A DNA stretch of 64,000 bases from Fischerella sp. PCC 9605 (lineage in GTDB: Bacteria > Cyanobacteriota > Cyanobacteriia > Cyanobacteriales > Nostocaceae), in contig NZ_KI912148.1 in assembly GCF_000517105.1 (NCBI RefSeq), positions 1,110,518-1,174,517 on the forward strand. Reading direction: 5' to 3'. A model generated the notes under the pieces. It was not told where the DNA came from and ran no database searches. It worked only from the letters and a program-made list of their open reading frames with translations. Position numbers and translations under genes: made by a program. Within the stretch, counting starts at the first letter, position 1; every line of letters begins with the position of its first letter. This document shows, piece after piece, positions 39,430 to 46,650 of the stretch.

Positions 39430-39502
39430 GTTCCTTGTTAGTAGTTAGTAGTTAGTAGTTGTTAGTCATCAGTTCTTAACTCTTGACTATTGACTATTGA
39501 CT
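39430..39502. repeat. TTAGTAG short tandem repeats between nrtB and nrtC
   Basis: GTTAGTAGTTAGTAGTTAG units then TTGACTATTGACTATTGAC units occupy the whole junction. Confidence 0.75.
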
Positions 39503-40343
39503 ACTTCTGTTCTTCAGGAACAACTTTACTAGCTACAAAACCAACCAATCTATCTAGCAACAAACCCACCAAACCAACATAAATCAGCGCTAGGATAATC
39601 TCGCTCAGATTGGTTTCCGTAGTAGTGTTGTAAGCATCCCAAATAAAAGAACCAATTCCTACACCGCCGACCAACATCTCAGCCGCGACAATCGCTAGCC
39701 AAGATAAACCAATGCCAATTCTTAATCCTGTGAATATATAAGGAACAGTGGCAGGGAAGACAATTTTTAAGAAATACTTTAGCCCTTTGAGTCGTAAAAC
39801 TCTAGCAACATTTATGTAATCTTGAGGAATTTGTTGCACACCTACTGTGGTGTTAATCAGAATTGGCCAAATAGAAGTAATGAAAATTACGAAAATTGCT
39901 GAAGGATTAGCCTGTTGAAATGCTGCCAGTGAAATCGGTAGCCATGCCAAGGGCGGCACAGTTCGCAACACTTGAAAGATGGGGTCTACGGCATTGTAGA
40001 GTAATTTATTAGCGCCAATGAAGATTCCCAACGCAATTCCGACAATTGCTGCTAGAGAAAATCCTAGACCAACCCGTCCCAGGCTACTGAGTATCTGCCA
40101 GCCTAAGCCTTTATCACTTTCACCATTATCAAAAAATGGATCGATGATAAAAGGGTCCCAAGTTTCTGAGAAGGTTTCGATTGGGCCAGGCAACTTAAAA
40201 TTAGGGTTTAAACAAAGTAGTTGCCATATCACCAAAAAAATAGCTATTGCTACTATTGGTGGCAGAACTTTTTTCAAAATTATTTTATTTATATTCTTGC
40301 GGGGATTTTTTCTGATAACACGACTCCCAATAGTAGCTGTCAT
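39501..40343 (-). CDS. nrtB: Nitrate ABC transporter permease NrtB
   Basis: A 280-residue integral membrane subunit with about six helices, beginning with IVAIAIFLVIWQLL (about residues 30-45). The ABC-permease EAA-like loop is visible near VARVLRLKGLKYFLKIVFPATVPYIFTG (about 180-207). It forms the channel for nitrate and nitrite with NrtC and NrtD. It is preceded by nrtA and followed by nrtC on the same strand. Confidence 0.95.
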   Translation of the reverse strand: MTATIGSRVIRKNPRKNINKIILKKVLPPIVAIAIFLVIWQLLCLNPNFKLPGPIETFSETWDPFIIDPFFDNGESDKGLGWQILSSLGRVGLGFSLAAIVGIALGIFIGANKLLYNAVDPIFQVLRTVPPLAWLPISLAAFQQANPSAIFVIFITSIWPILINTTVGVQQIPQDYINVARVLRLKGLKYFLKIVFPATVPYIFTGLRIGIGLSWLAIVAAEMLVGGVGIGSFIWDAYNTTTETNLSEIILALIYVGLVGLLLDRLVGFVASKVVPEEQK

Positions 40344-40455
40344 TTTCTACTTTCTCCCATTGCGTTCCAGTTGACTTAATTTGAATTTTTACAGGCATAA
40401 AAAAAGGGGCTATGAAATTGTAAATATGCCAATTTTCTAGCCTCTGAACAAACAA

Positions 40456-41787
40456 TTAGACTTTCTTAATTTTCAAACTCTGCAAATATTGTTCGGGTTT
40501 TTCTGGATCGAATTTGACACCATCAAAGAAAGTCTCAACCCCACGAGAAGTACTAGTAGGAATTTCGGAATCGGGAACACCAAGGGCTTTAGCAGCTTTC
40601 TTCCACAAATCTTCTTTGTTAACTTGGTCTACAATTTCTTTAACTTTGGTATCTTTTGGTAAATAACCCCAGCGAATCTCTTCTGTTAAAAACCAAATAT
40701 CGTGGCTCTTGTAAGGATATGAAGCATTATCTGCCCAGAACTTCATGCGGTATTGGAAATCCTTGGCTGTACGTCCATCGCCGTAGTCTATATTGCCTTT
40801 AGCCCGTTCTAATATATCTGCGGCAGCAACGTTAAAGTATTTGCGGCCAGAGACGATTTTGCACATCTCCTCTTTGTTTTCTGGGCGATCGCACCACTGC
40901 TGGGCTTCCATGATTGCCATCACCATCGCCTGTGCAGCATTGGGGTTTTGATCAACCCAATCTTTCCGCATAGCAAAGGCTTTTTCTGGATGGTTGTTCC
41001 ACAACTCACCTGTAACTAGGGCTGTGTAGCCCAATTTTTGGCTCACCAATTGGGCGTTCCAAGGTTCTCCCACACAAAAGGCATCGACGGTGCCAACTTT
41101 CATATTCGCCACCATTTGTGGTGGTGGTACGGGTTCCAAAGTCACATCTTGATCTGGATTGATACCGCCTGCTGCTAGCCAGTAGCGCATCCACAAATCA
41201 TGAGTACCACCAGGGAAAGTCATGGCAACTTTCATAGCTTGTTTGTTGGCTTTGGCTTGATCGGCAGCTTCTTTTAGCGCCTTACTTTGCAAACCGACTT
41301 TCAAATCTTTTAATTTATTAGCAACAGAGATACCCTGACCGTTGGTATTTAACCGTGCCAAGATATACATCGGCACTTTATCGTTGATGGTCATGAGATA
41401 GGGCATCGGGCTGAGAATGTGTGCGCCATCAATGCCATCGCCTGCTGAACCGATTTTCAAGTTATCGCGGGTGACAGGCCATGATTTTTGCTTAATCACC
41501 TCGACATCCGTCATGCCGTACTTAGCAAAGAAGCCCTTTTCCTTGGCAACAATTAAGGGAGCAGAATCAGTTAGAGCGATAAATCCTAACTTGGCTTTGG
41601 TCGTTTCTACTTTCGGAGCGTTATTTGCTGTATTGACGTTGGTAGCTGGGGTAGCGCTGCCTGGTGATGGTGTATCACCGCTTGTTGTGGCTGTATTAGT
41701 ACCGGAAGAACAAGCGTGAGTCAGGACGGAAACAGCTGCCGCAGCGCCAGCGGTGAAAATAAATTGTCTTCGAGAAAAATTGGTCAT
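40456..41787 (-). CDS. nrtA: Nitrate-binding lipoprotein NrtA
   Basis: A 443-residue periplasmic binding protein. The N-terminus has a twin-arginine-like SRRQF followed by a hydrophobic stretch and a lipobox LTHAC (Cys about 26), so it is probably exported folded and lipid-anchored. A Thr/Ser/Pro linker (about 27-65) leads to the NrtA/SsuA-type binding domain (KLGFIALTDSAPLIVAKEKG, GDGIDGAHILSPMPYLMT). It delivers nitrate or nitrite to NrtB. It is the first transporter gene after nirA. Confidence 0.96.
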   Translation of the reverse strand: MTNFSRRQFIFTAGAAAAVSVLTHACSSGTNTATTSGDTPSPGSATPATNVNTANNAPKVETTKAKLGFIALTDSAPLIVAKEKGFFAKYGMTDVEVIKQKSWPVTRDNLKIGSAGDGIDGAHILSPMPYLMTINDKVPMYILARLNTNGQGISVANKLKDLKVGLQSKALKEAADQAKANKQAMKVAMTFPGGTHDLWMRYWLAAGGINPDQDVTLEPVPPPQMVANMKVGTVDAFCVGEPWNAQLVSQKLGYTALVTGELWNNHPEKAFAMRKDWVDQNPNAAQAMVMAIMEAQQWCDRPENKEEMCKIVSGRKYFNVAAADILERAKGNIDYGDGRTAKDFQYRMKFWADNASYPYKSHDIWFLTEEIRWGYLPKDTKVKEIVDQVNKEDLWKKAAKALGVPDSEIPTSTSRGVETFFDGVKFDPEKPEQYLQSLKIKKV

Positions 41788-41788
41788 T

Positions 41789-41931
41789 TGTCCTGTTGTT
41801 AGTAGTTAGTAGTTAGTAGTTAGTAGTTGGTAGTTGTAGAGACGTGCCATGGCACGTCTGTACATTGGTTAGTAGTTGGTAGTTGGTAGTTAACCACTAT
41901 CCACTATCCACTAACCACTAACTAATGAATT
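41789..41931. repeat. TTAGTAG repeats with embedded GTAGAGACG palindrome between nirA and nrtA
   Basis: TTAGTAGTTAGTAG units, then the palindrome at 41835-41864, then GTTAGTAGTTGG and AACCACTATCCACTATCC units. A second repeat thus appears nested in the first. Confidence 0.8.
41835..41864. repeat. Palindrome TGTAGAGACGTGCCA-TGGCACGTCTGTACA
   Basis: A 30-bp near-perfect palindrome of the GTAGAGACG family (one mismatch), inside a TTAGTAG array in the nirA-nrtA junction. Confidence 0.85.
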
Positions 41932-43547
41932 ACTAAAGCTTCTTGCCTGGGTTTTGCTCCAAAATGCTTAATCAACAGATCTTGCAACACTGGCTGCAAG
42001 TCTTCACAAGGAACGCCTTTTTGCACACAGGTTCCTAAATGTGCGTCTTTGCCTACTTTACCGCCCATGTAGATATCAACCCCTTCTACAGCTTTGCCAT
42101 TTTTACGGGCTTTGGTTCCCATCAAGCCAATATCTGCAACTTGGGGCTGTCCGCAAGAGTTGGGGCAACCAGTCCAGTGAATTCGTACTGGACGGGTGAG
42201 TTCTACTTCCTCTTCCAAAGCTTTAATCGTTGTCAGGGCGCGGTTTTTGGTTTCAATCAGGGCAAAATTACAAAATTGTGCGCCAGTACAGGAAACGAGC
42301 GATCGCGTTAATGGTTTGGGGTCAACGCTAAACTTTTCTAGCAGTGACTCTGCTAAAAACAGTGTCAAGCGTGAATCAGGAACATTAGGTATGATCGCGT
42401 TCTGCTCAACTGTAAGACGGATTTCACCGCTGCCGTACACATCTGCCAGACGTGCTATTTCAAACATATCTTCAGCAGTTAACCGACCAACAGGAACGTG
42501 TAATCCCACATAGTTCAATCCTGGTTGTTTTTGTTTGTATACCCCAACATGGTCGCGTTTTTCCCAATCAATTTCGTCTTTTGGCGCAGCGTTGATTAAT
42601 GGTTTACCCAAGTGCTGTTCCACTTCTGAACGAAACTTTTCTAAACCCCATTCGTCAATCAACCACATCAGGCGGGATTTAAGACGATTGGCACGCAAAC
42701 CGCGATCGCGAAAAACTTCCAAAACTGCTCTACATACGGCAACCACATCTTCTGGCGGTACCCAAGCATTTAAAGGAATAGCCGCTTCGCAACGTTTGGC
42801 AGAAAAGAATCCACCCACCAAGATGTTAAATCCAAATACAGGGGATTGAGGATTGGCGATCGGGGATTGGGAAAATTCTTCCCCAGTCCCCAATCTCCGA
42901 TCCCCGATCCCTTCCTGAAATGCAGGAACGAAAGCTAAATCATTTATTTCGGCGTGAACAGAATTGTCCCGTCCGCCTGTGATGGCAATATTAAACTTCC
43001 GTGGTAGATTGGTGAACTCTGGATTACCTTCGCCTTTGTTGGTGAGCATGTCTTGAATTTGTTGCACCAACTCGCGCGTGTCGAATAACTCATCCGCATC
43101 TAAACCTGCCACGGGGTCGCCTGTAATGTTGCGGACGTTATCCATCCCTGACTGCACGCTGGTTAAGCCAACCGTATGAAATTTCTGAAAAATTTCTGGT
43201 AAGTCTTCAATCCGGATGCCCCGCAATTGGATATTCTGCCTTGTAGTAATGTCAGCGCTGCCGTCATCACCATAACGTTGTACTACTTCTGCTAGCACTC
43301 GTATTTGATGACTCGTGAGAATACCGTTCGGCATCCGCATCCGCATCATAAATTTACCCGGAGTAACTGGGCGAAAAAACACACCCACCCACTTTAGGCG
43401 ATGGTCGCGGTCAGTTTCGTCCATTGCCTCCCATCCTTGAGAGGCAAATTTCTCTATCTCTGCCTTGACGGCGAGTCCATCTTTTTCGGCCTTAAATTTC
43501 TCGAATCGATTGAGGCTGGCTGTGATGGTAGTTGCTGCGTCTGTCAT
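41922..43547 (-). CDS. nirA: Ferredoxin-nitrite reductase NirA
   Basis: A 541-residue enzyme that reduces nitrite to ammonium with six electrons from ferredoxin, using sirohaem and a 4Fe-4S cluster. The cluster/sirohaem ligands are in SCTGAQFCNFA and HWTGCPNSCGQPQ, the usual pair of Cys motifs (C-x5-C and C-x3-C). The N-terminal ferredoxin-like half includes FMMRMRMPNGILTSHQIR. Residues about 213-236 (GIGDRRLGTGEEFSQSPIAN) are encoded by a hairpin repeat and interrupt the usual join between AFVPAF and FGFNILVGGFF. It is the first gene of the nitrate operon, under an NtcA/NtcB promoter. Confidence 0.97.
   Translation of the reverse strand: MTDAATTITASLNRFEKFKAEKDGLAVKAEIEKFASQGWEAMDETDRDHRLKWVGVFFRPVTPGKFMMRMRMPNGILTSHQIRVLAEVVQRYGDDGSADITTRQNIQLRGIRIEDLPEIFQKFHTVGLTSVQSGMDNVRNITGDPVAGLDADELFDTRELVQQIQDMLTNKGEGNPEFTNLPRKFNIAITGGRDNSVHAEINDLAFVPAFQEGIGDRRLGTGEEFSQSPIANPQSPVFGFNILVGGFFSAKRCEAAIPLNAWVPPEDVVAVCRAVLEVFRDRGLRANRLKSRLMWLIDEWGLEKFRSEVEQHLGKPLINAAPKDEIDWEKRDHVGVYKQKQPGLNYVGLHVPVGRLTAEDMFEIARLADVYGSGEIRLTVEQNAIIPNVPDSRLTLFLAESLLEKFSVDPKPLTRSLVSCTGAQFCNFALIETKNRALTTIKALEEEVELTRPVRIHWTGCPNSCGQPQVADIGLMGTKARKNGKAVEGVDIYMGGKVGKDAHLGTCVQKGVPCEDLQPVLQDLLIKHFGAKPRQEALVIH
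42842..42911. repeat. GGGGATTGG-type hairpin repeat inserted in frame in nirA
   Basis: The arm 42842-42871 (GGGATTGAGGATTGGCGATC...) pairs with 42881-42911 (...CTCCGATCCCCGATCCC) at about 24 of 30 positions, around the loop AAAATTCTT. It is the same family as 12533-12640 and 51968-52065. Confidence 0.85.
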
Positions 43548-43555
43548 GATTACTC

Positions 43556-43612
43556 ATAGGTCATAGGTCATTAGTCATCAGTCATCAGTCTTTGACAAAT
43601 GACTAATGACAA
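43556..43612. repeat. GTCATTA-type hairpin repeat in the nirA leader
   Basis: CATAGGTCATAGGTCATTAGTC units, then TTTGACAAATGACTAATGAC. It lies between the nirA promoter and the nirA start codon, so it should be transcribed into the 5' leader. Confidence 0.8.
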
Positions 43613-43673
43613 GGGCATTTTGTCAACTATTCAATTCAATTTGGATACTGATTTTTTTTATTTACATCCACTT

Positions 43674-43715
43674 AGGTTAAAGTTGTGAAAACATAAAATT
43701 CGTATAGCTTGTTAC
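43674..43715 (-). promoter_or_regulatory. NtcA-activated promoter of the nirA operon
   Basis: On the reverse strand, the perfect NtcA box GTAACAAGCTATAC (43702-43715) is followed after 22 bases by the -10 box TAACCT (43674-43679), which fits TAN3T. This is the standard class II NtcA promoter layout. Transcription would start near 43667, leaving a leader of about 120 bases that contains a hairpin repeat. Confidence 0.9.
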
Positions 43716-43753
43716 GAAATGTATGCGAAAGTGTATAAAACGTATTATAAATA

Positions 43754-43766
43754 TGCATTTTTTGCA
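43754..43766 (-). promoter_or_regulatory. NtcB-binding motif (TGCA-N5-TGCA) upstream of nirA
   Basis: TGCATTTTTTGCA matches the TGCA-N5-TGCA motif reported for NtcB at cyanobacterial nirA promoters. It also fits the general LysR T-N11-A rule. It lies 38 bases upstream of the NtcA box, and the ntcB gene is in the same cluster. Confidence 0.75.
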
Positions 43767-43807
43767 TGAAATTTAACCCAGAGTGGGCGTAATGCGCTTA
43801 ATTAAAG

Positions 43808-43928
43808 GCAATTTGTTGTTTGTTGTGTGTTGTTTGTTGTTTGTTATTTGTTCCAACCACCAACTACCAACCACCAACTACTAACGACTAACTACTAACC
43901 ACCAACCATCAACCACCAACTATTAGTA
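43808..43928. repeat. TTGTTTG and CAACTACCAACCACC repeats directly before nirB
   Basis: TTGTTGTTTG units, then CCAACCACCAACTACTAAC units run up to the nirB start codon, so nirB has no visible ribosome-binding site. Confidence 0.8.
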
Positions 43929-45182
43929 GTGAATAACATCAACCAGCTTTTACTACAGGCGCAAGCAGCACATAATGCAGCCAACTGGCAACTTTTAATT
44001 CAATGCTTGCAACAGTTGACTCAACAAGAGAATTCAAAAAACCTAGAAAGTTTGGAAAACCAAGAAAAGCTGCTGGAATTAGCACTTTCTGTTTTAATAA
44101 TGGGAGATTTTCAGCAACGTTGGGAGATCGCCAAAGTGTTTGTACGTCTGGGAGCGATCGCGATTTCCCCACTGATTGAAATATTGACAGACGAGGAGGC
44201 AGAGGAAGAATTACGCTGGTATGCGGCGCGACTGCTGGGAGAGTTTCAGCAGCCAGAGGCAATTGCTGCATTAGTAGAATTACTGAAAATAGAGGATGAT
44301 GAAGAACTAAGGACAATGGCAGCAGCAGCACTGGGGCAAATGGGTACGTATGCTATTGCTGCCTTGACAGAACTCCTGGCAGATGAACAGACACGTCTTT
44401 TGGCAGTGCGATCGCTGTGTATCATCCGGCATAAAGAAACTATCGCACCGCTGTTGAGTGTAGTAGACGATCCCCAAATCAGCGTCCGTGCCGCTGCAAT
44501 AGAAGCTCTTAGCAGCTTTCACGATGAACGCGTACCAACAGTACTTTTGCGTGCGTTGGATGATATCGCTACCTCAGTTAGACGGGAAGCAGTACTGGGT
44601 TTGAGTTTTCGTCCTGACTTGCGCGAACCATTAGATTTGGTGACAAGATTGCAATCTAAGCTTTATGACTTTAACCTTGAGGTTTGTTGTGCGGCAGCAG
44701 TTGCCCTGTCACGCATGGGTGGTGACGACGCAGCCAAGCACTTATTTCAAGTGCTAGTGTCACCTCATACGCCAGTGAAACTGCAATTAGAAACTATCCG
44801 CGCTCTCTGTTGGATGGAGATGCCATCTAGTTTGGAATATCTCCGCACAGCGCTTAACCAACTAGAATCAGTGACGCTATGGCAGGAAATTGTGACAGTT
44901 CTGGGGAGAGTCAGCAATCCCCAATTAGCCTCGCTAGCAGCAGAAATATTATTGGCCATGCTGGAACAAAAACATCCAGCAGTTGAGATTGCCGCAATCA
45001 AAAGAGCGATCGCGCTGTCTTTAGGACAATTAGGCAGGATGGAAGCAATCGAACCATTGACTAAACTTTTGGCAGATTCTGACGAATTAGTAAGACTGCA
45101 CGCGATCGCGGCGCTGAAGAATCTTGCTCCTCAAGGGGAGTGGGAGAGTGGGGGATGGGGGGATGGGGGGATGGGGAGGTAG
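43929..45182 (+). CDS. nirB: HEAT-repeat protein NirB (nitrite reductase helper)
   Basis: A 417-residue all-helical protein of HEAT/PBS-lyase-type repeats (for example AIAALVELLKIEDDEELRTM, AIEALSSFHDERVPTVLLRAL), roughly from residue 70 to 405. Such repeats bind partner proteins. In Synechococcus and Anabaena NirB is needed for full nitrite reductase activity and interacts with NirA. It is divergent from nirA, as expected for a nirB gene. The start is GTG. The C-terminal tail ([15 protein letters not shown]) is encoded by a G-rich intergenic repeat, so the stop codon lies within repeat DNA. Confidence 0.8.
   Translation: MNNINQLLLQAQAAHNAANWQLLIQCLQQLTQQENSKNLESLENQEKLLELALSVLIMGDFQQRWEIAKVFVRLGAIAISPLIEILTDEEAEEELRWYAARLLGEFQQPEAIAALVELLKIEDDEELRTMAAAALGQMGTYAIAALTELLADEQTRLLAVRSLCIIRHKETIAPLLSVVDDPQISVRAAAIEALSSFHDERVPTVLLRALDDIATSVRREAVLGLSFRPDLREPLDLVTRLQSKLYDFNLEVCCAAAVALSRMGGDDAAKHLFQVLVSPHTPVKLQLETIRALCWMEMPSSLEYLRTALNQLESVTLWQEIVTVLGRVSNPQLASLAAEILLAMLEQKHPAVEIAAIKRAIALSLGQLGRMEAIEPLTKLLADSDELVRLHAIAALKNLAPQGEWESGGWGDGGMGR
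45135..45182. repeat. GGGGGATGGGG tandem repeat covering the end of nirB
   Basis: GGGAGTGGGAGAGTGGGGG and GATGGGGG units run through the last 15 codons and the stop codon of nirB. Confidence 0.8.
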
Positions 45183-45524
45183 GGAGAAAAGGAGAATATA
45201 TTTCTTTTACCTTTTGCATGTTTACAGGGAACTCTTAACAGGAAAAAATGCACGTTGTGGTTTTAAAGCCCACTTTGAACAAAGAATTGTGTTGAGAGGC
45301 GAAGCCCGAAAAACAAAGCGTCCTTATTTCAATCCCACAATATAGCGCGTGGGTCACTATTCCCCGTTAAGAGTTCCCTATTCCCTTTGAATTAATCTTT
45401 TTTAAAGAAGATAATCAAAAATTGTTCAGGCTACATTGGATTAAAAATTTCATTGAAAGACTGGTATCGGCGTAAATAGGCAATAACTAGCATAGAAACT
45501 CGGATTTCTAATAAAGAACTAGAT

Positions 45525-45566
45525 GTAACAAACTCTACTAAATTGTTGTTAAAAATACGTTAAGTT
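45525..45566 (+). promoter_or_regulatory. NtcA-activated promoter of ntcB
   Basis: GTAACAAACTCTAC (45525-45538) is a perfect GTA-N8-TAC box, followed after 22 bases by TAAGTT (45561-45566), which fits TAN3T. The spacing equals that of the nirA promoter. The start would be near 45573, about 29 bases before the ntcB ATG. Confidence 0.8.
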
Positions 45567-45581
45567 AATGAAATCCATAAT

Positions 45582-45595
45582 GTAATTCAGGCTAC
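45582..45595 (+). promoter_or_regulatory. Second NtcA box in the ntcB leader
   Basis: GTAATTCAGGCTAC is another perfect GTA-N8-TAC, ending six bases before the ntcB start codon. It is downstream of the predicted transcription start, so it cannot activate that promoter. It could repress or be a chance match. Confidence 0.5.
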
Positions 45596-45601
45596 GACAA
45601 C

Positions 45602-46543
45602 ATGCGATTAGAGCAGTTGCAAGCCTTTCTAGCGATCGCGGAAACCGGTAGCTTTCAAGGGGCAGCAAGAAAATGTAGTGTTACCCAATCAACTATCAGT
45701 CGCCAAATCCAGGGGCTGGAAGCGGATTTGGGCTTGGAACTGTTTCACAGAACGGGTCAGGCGAAGCTGACGGTTGCAGGTGAACGCTTGTTACCCCGTG
45801 CGCGTAAAATTTGCCAAGAGTGGCAAACAGCCACGCAGGAAATAGCAGATTTAGTAGCAGGAAAACAGCCCGAATTGTGCATTGCAGTGATTCACTCGCT
45901 GTGTGCTTATTACTTACCGCCGGTTTTGCAACAGTTTTGTCACGATTATCCACAAGTACAATTGCGGGTGACATCCTTGGGTAGCGATCGCGCCTTAAAA
46001 GTCCTCAAAGATGGACTAGTAGATGTGGCCATTGTCATGAATAATCGCTTTTTAACTGCTGGTAAAGAAATAGTGGTAGAAGTTTTATATGATGAACCTA
46101 TAGAAGTTCTGACAGCAGCCAATCACCCCCTAGCACAACATGAACGCATTCCTTGGTCAGAGTTAATTCGTTATCCGCAGGTAGTTTTCAAAGATGGTTA
46201 TGGTATGCAACGCCTTGTACAAGATCGATTTGAGCGCCTGCAAGCTACACTCCAAGCTGTTTTGGAAGTCAACACCTTAGATGCCTTCCGGGGAGTAGTA
46301 CGTCAAGGAGAATTGGTGGCTTTGCTACCTAATTCGGCATTAGTAGAAGCACGTAGAGACCCTACCTTAGCAGTTCGTCCCCTAGCCAGCAATTGTGCTT
46401 TAGCTGATAATTCAAGTTTTACTCGCCGAGTAGTGATGGTTACAACTCAAGACCGCCTGCAAATTCCTCCTATTCAGCATTTTTGGCAATTAGTGCGAGA
46501 TAATGTACCGCCAAAAGTTACTTTAGAGCTTTCGGTTTGTTAG
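45602..46543 (+). CDS. ntcB: LysR-family nitrate/nitrite-responsive activator NtcB
   Basis: A 313-residue LysR-type regulator. The winged helix-turn-helix fills residues 1-60 (MRLEQLQAFLAIAETGSFQG, SVTQSTISRQIQGLE). The periplasmic-binding-protein-like effector domain covers about 90-300. NtcB activates the nirA operon, enhancing NtcA-dependent transcription in response to nitrite. Identification as NtcB rests on its place between nirB and cnaT and the NtcB motif at nirA, because LysR proteins are hard to tell apart by sequence alone. Its promoter carries an NtcA box at the expected distance. Confidence 0.87.
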   Translation: MRLEQLQAFLAIAETGSFQGAARKCSVTQSTISRQIQGLEADLGLELFHRTGQAKLTVAGERLLPRARKICQEWQTATQEIADLVAGKQPELCIAVIHSLCAYYLPPVLQQFCHDYPQVQLRVTSLGSDRALKVLKDGLVDVAIVMNNRFLTAGKEIVVEVLYDEPIEVLTAANHPLAQHERIPWSELIRYPQVVFKDGYGMQRLVQDRFERLQATLQAVLEVNTLDAFRGVVRQGELVALLPNSALVEARRDPTLAVRPLASNCALADNSSFTRRVVMVTTQDRLQIPPIQHFWQLVRDNVPPKVTLELSVC

Positions 46544-46545
46544 TA

Positions 46546-46646
46546 AAGAGTTAGTAGTTAGTGGTTAGTAGTTAGTAGTTGACTTTATCACTACTAAGCT
46601 ACTAACCACTAACCACTATCCACTATCCACTATCCACTAACTATTG
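46546..46646. repeat. TTAGTAG/CTACTAAC hairpin repeat between ntcB and cnaT
   Basis: GTTAGTAGTTAGTGGTTAG units, then CTACTAACCACTAACCAC and TATCCAC units. It fills the junction. Confidence 0.8.
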
Positions 46647-46650
46647 CGCT

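Larger units (their letters stand above)
45183..45601. other. Intergenic region nirB-ntcB
   Basis: Holds the ntcB promoter near its end. A TTCCCCGTTAAGAGTTCCC repeat lies near 45360-45385. No other gene is seen. Confidence 0.5.
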
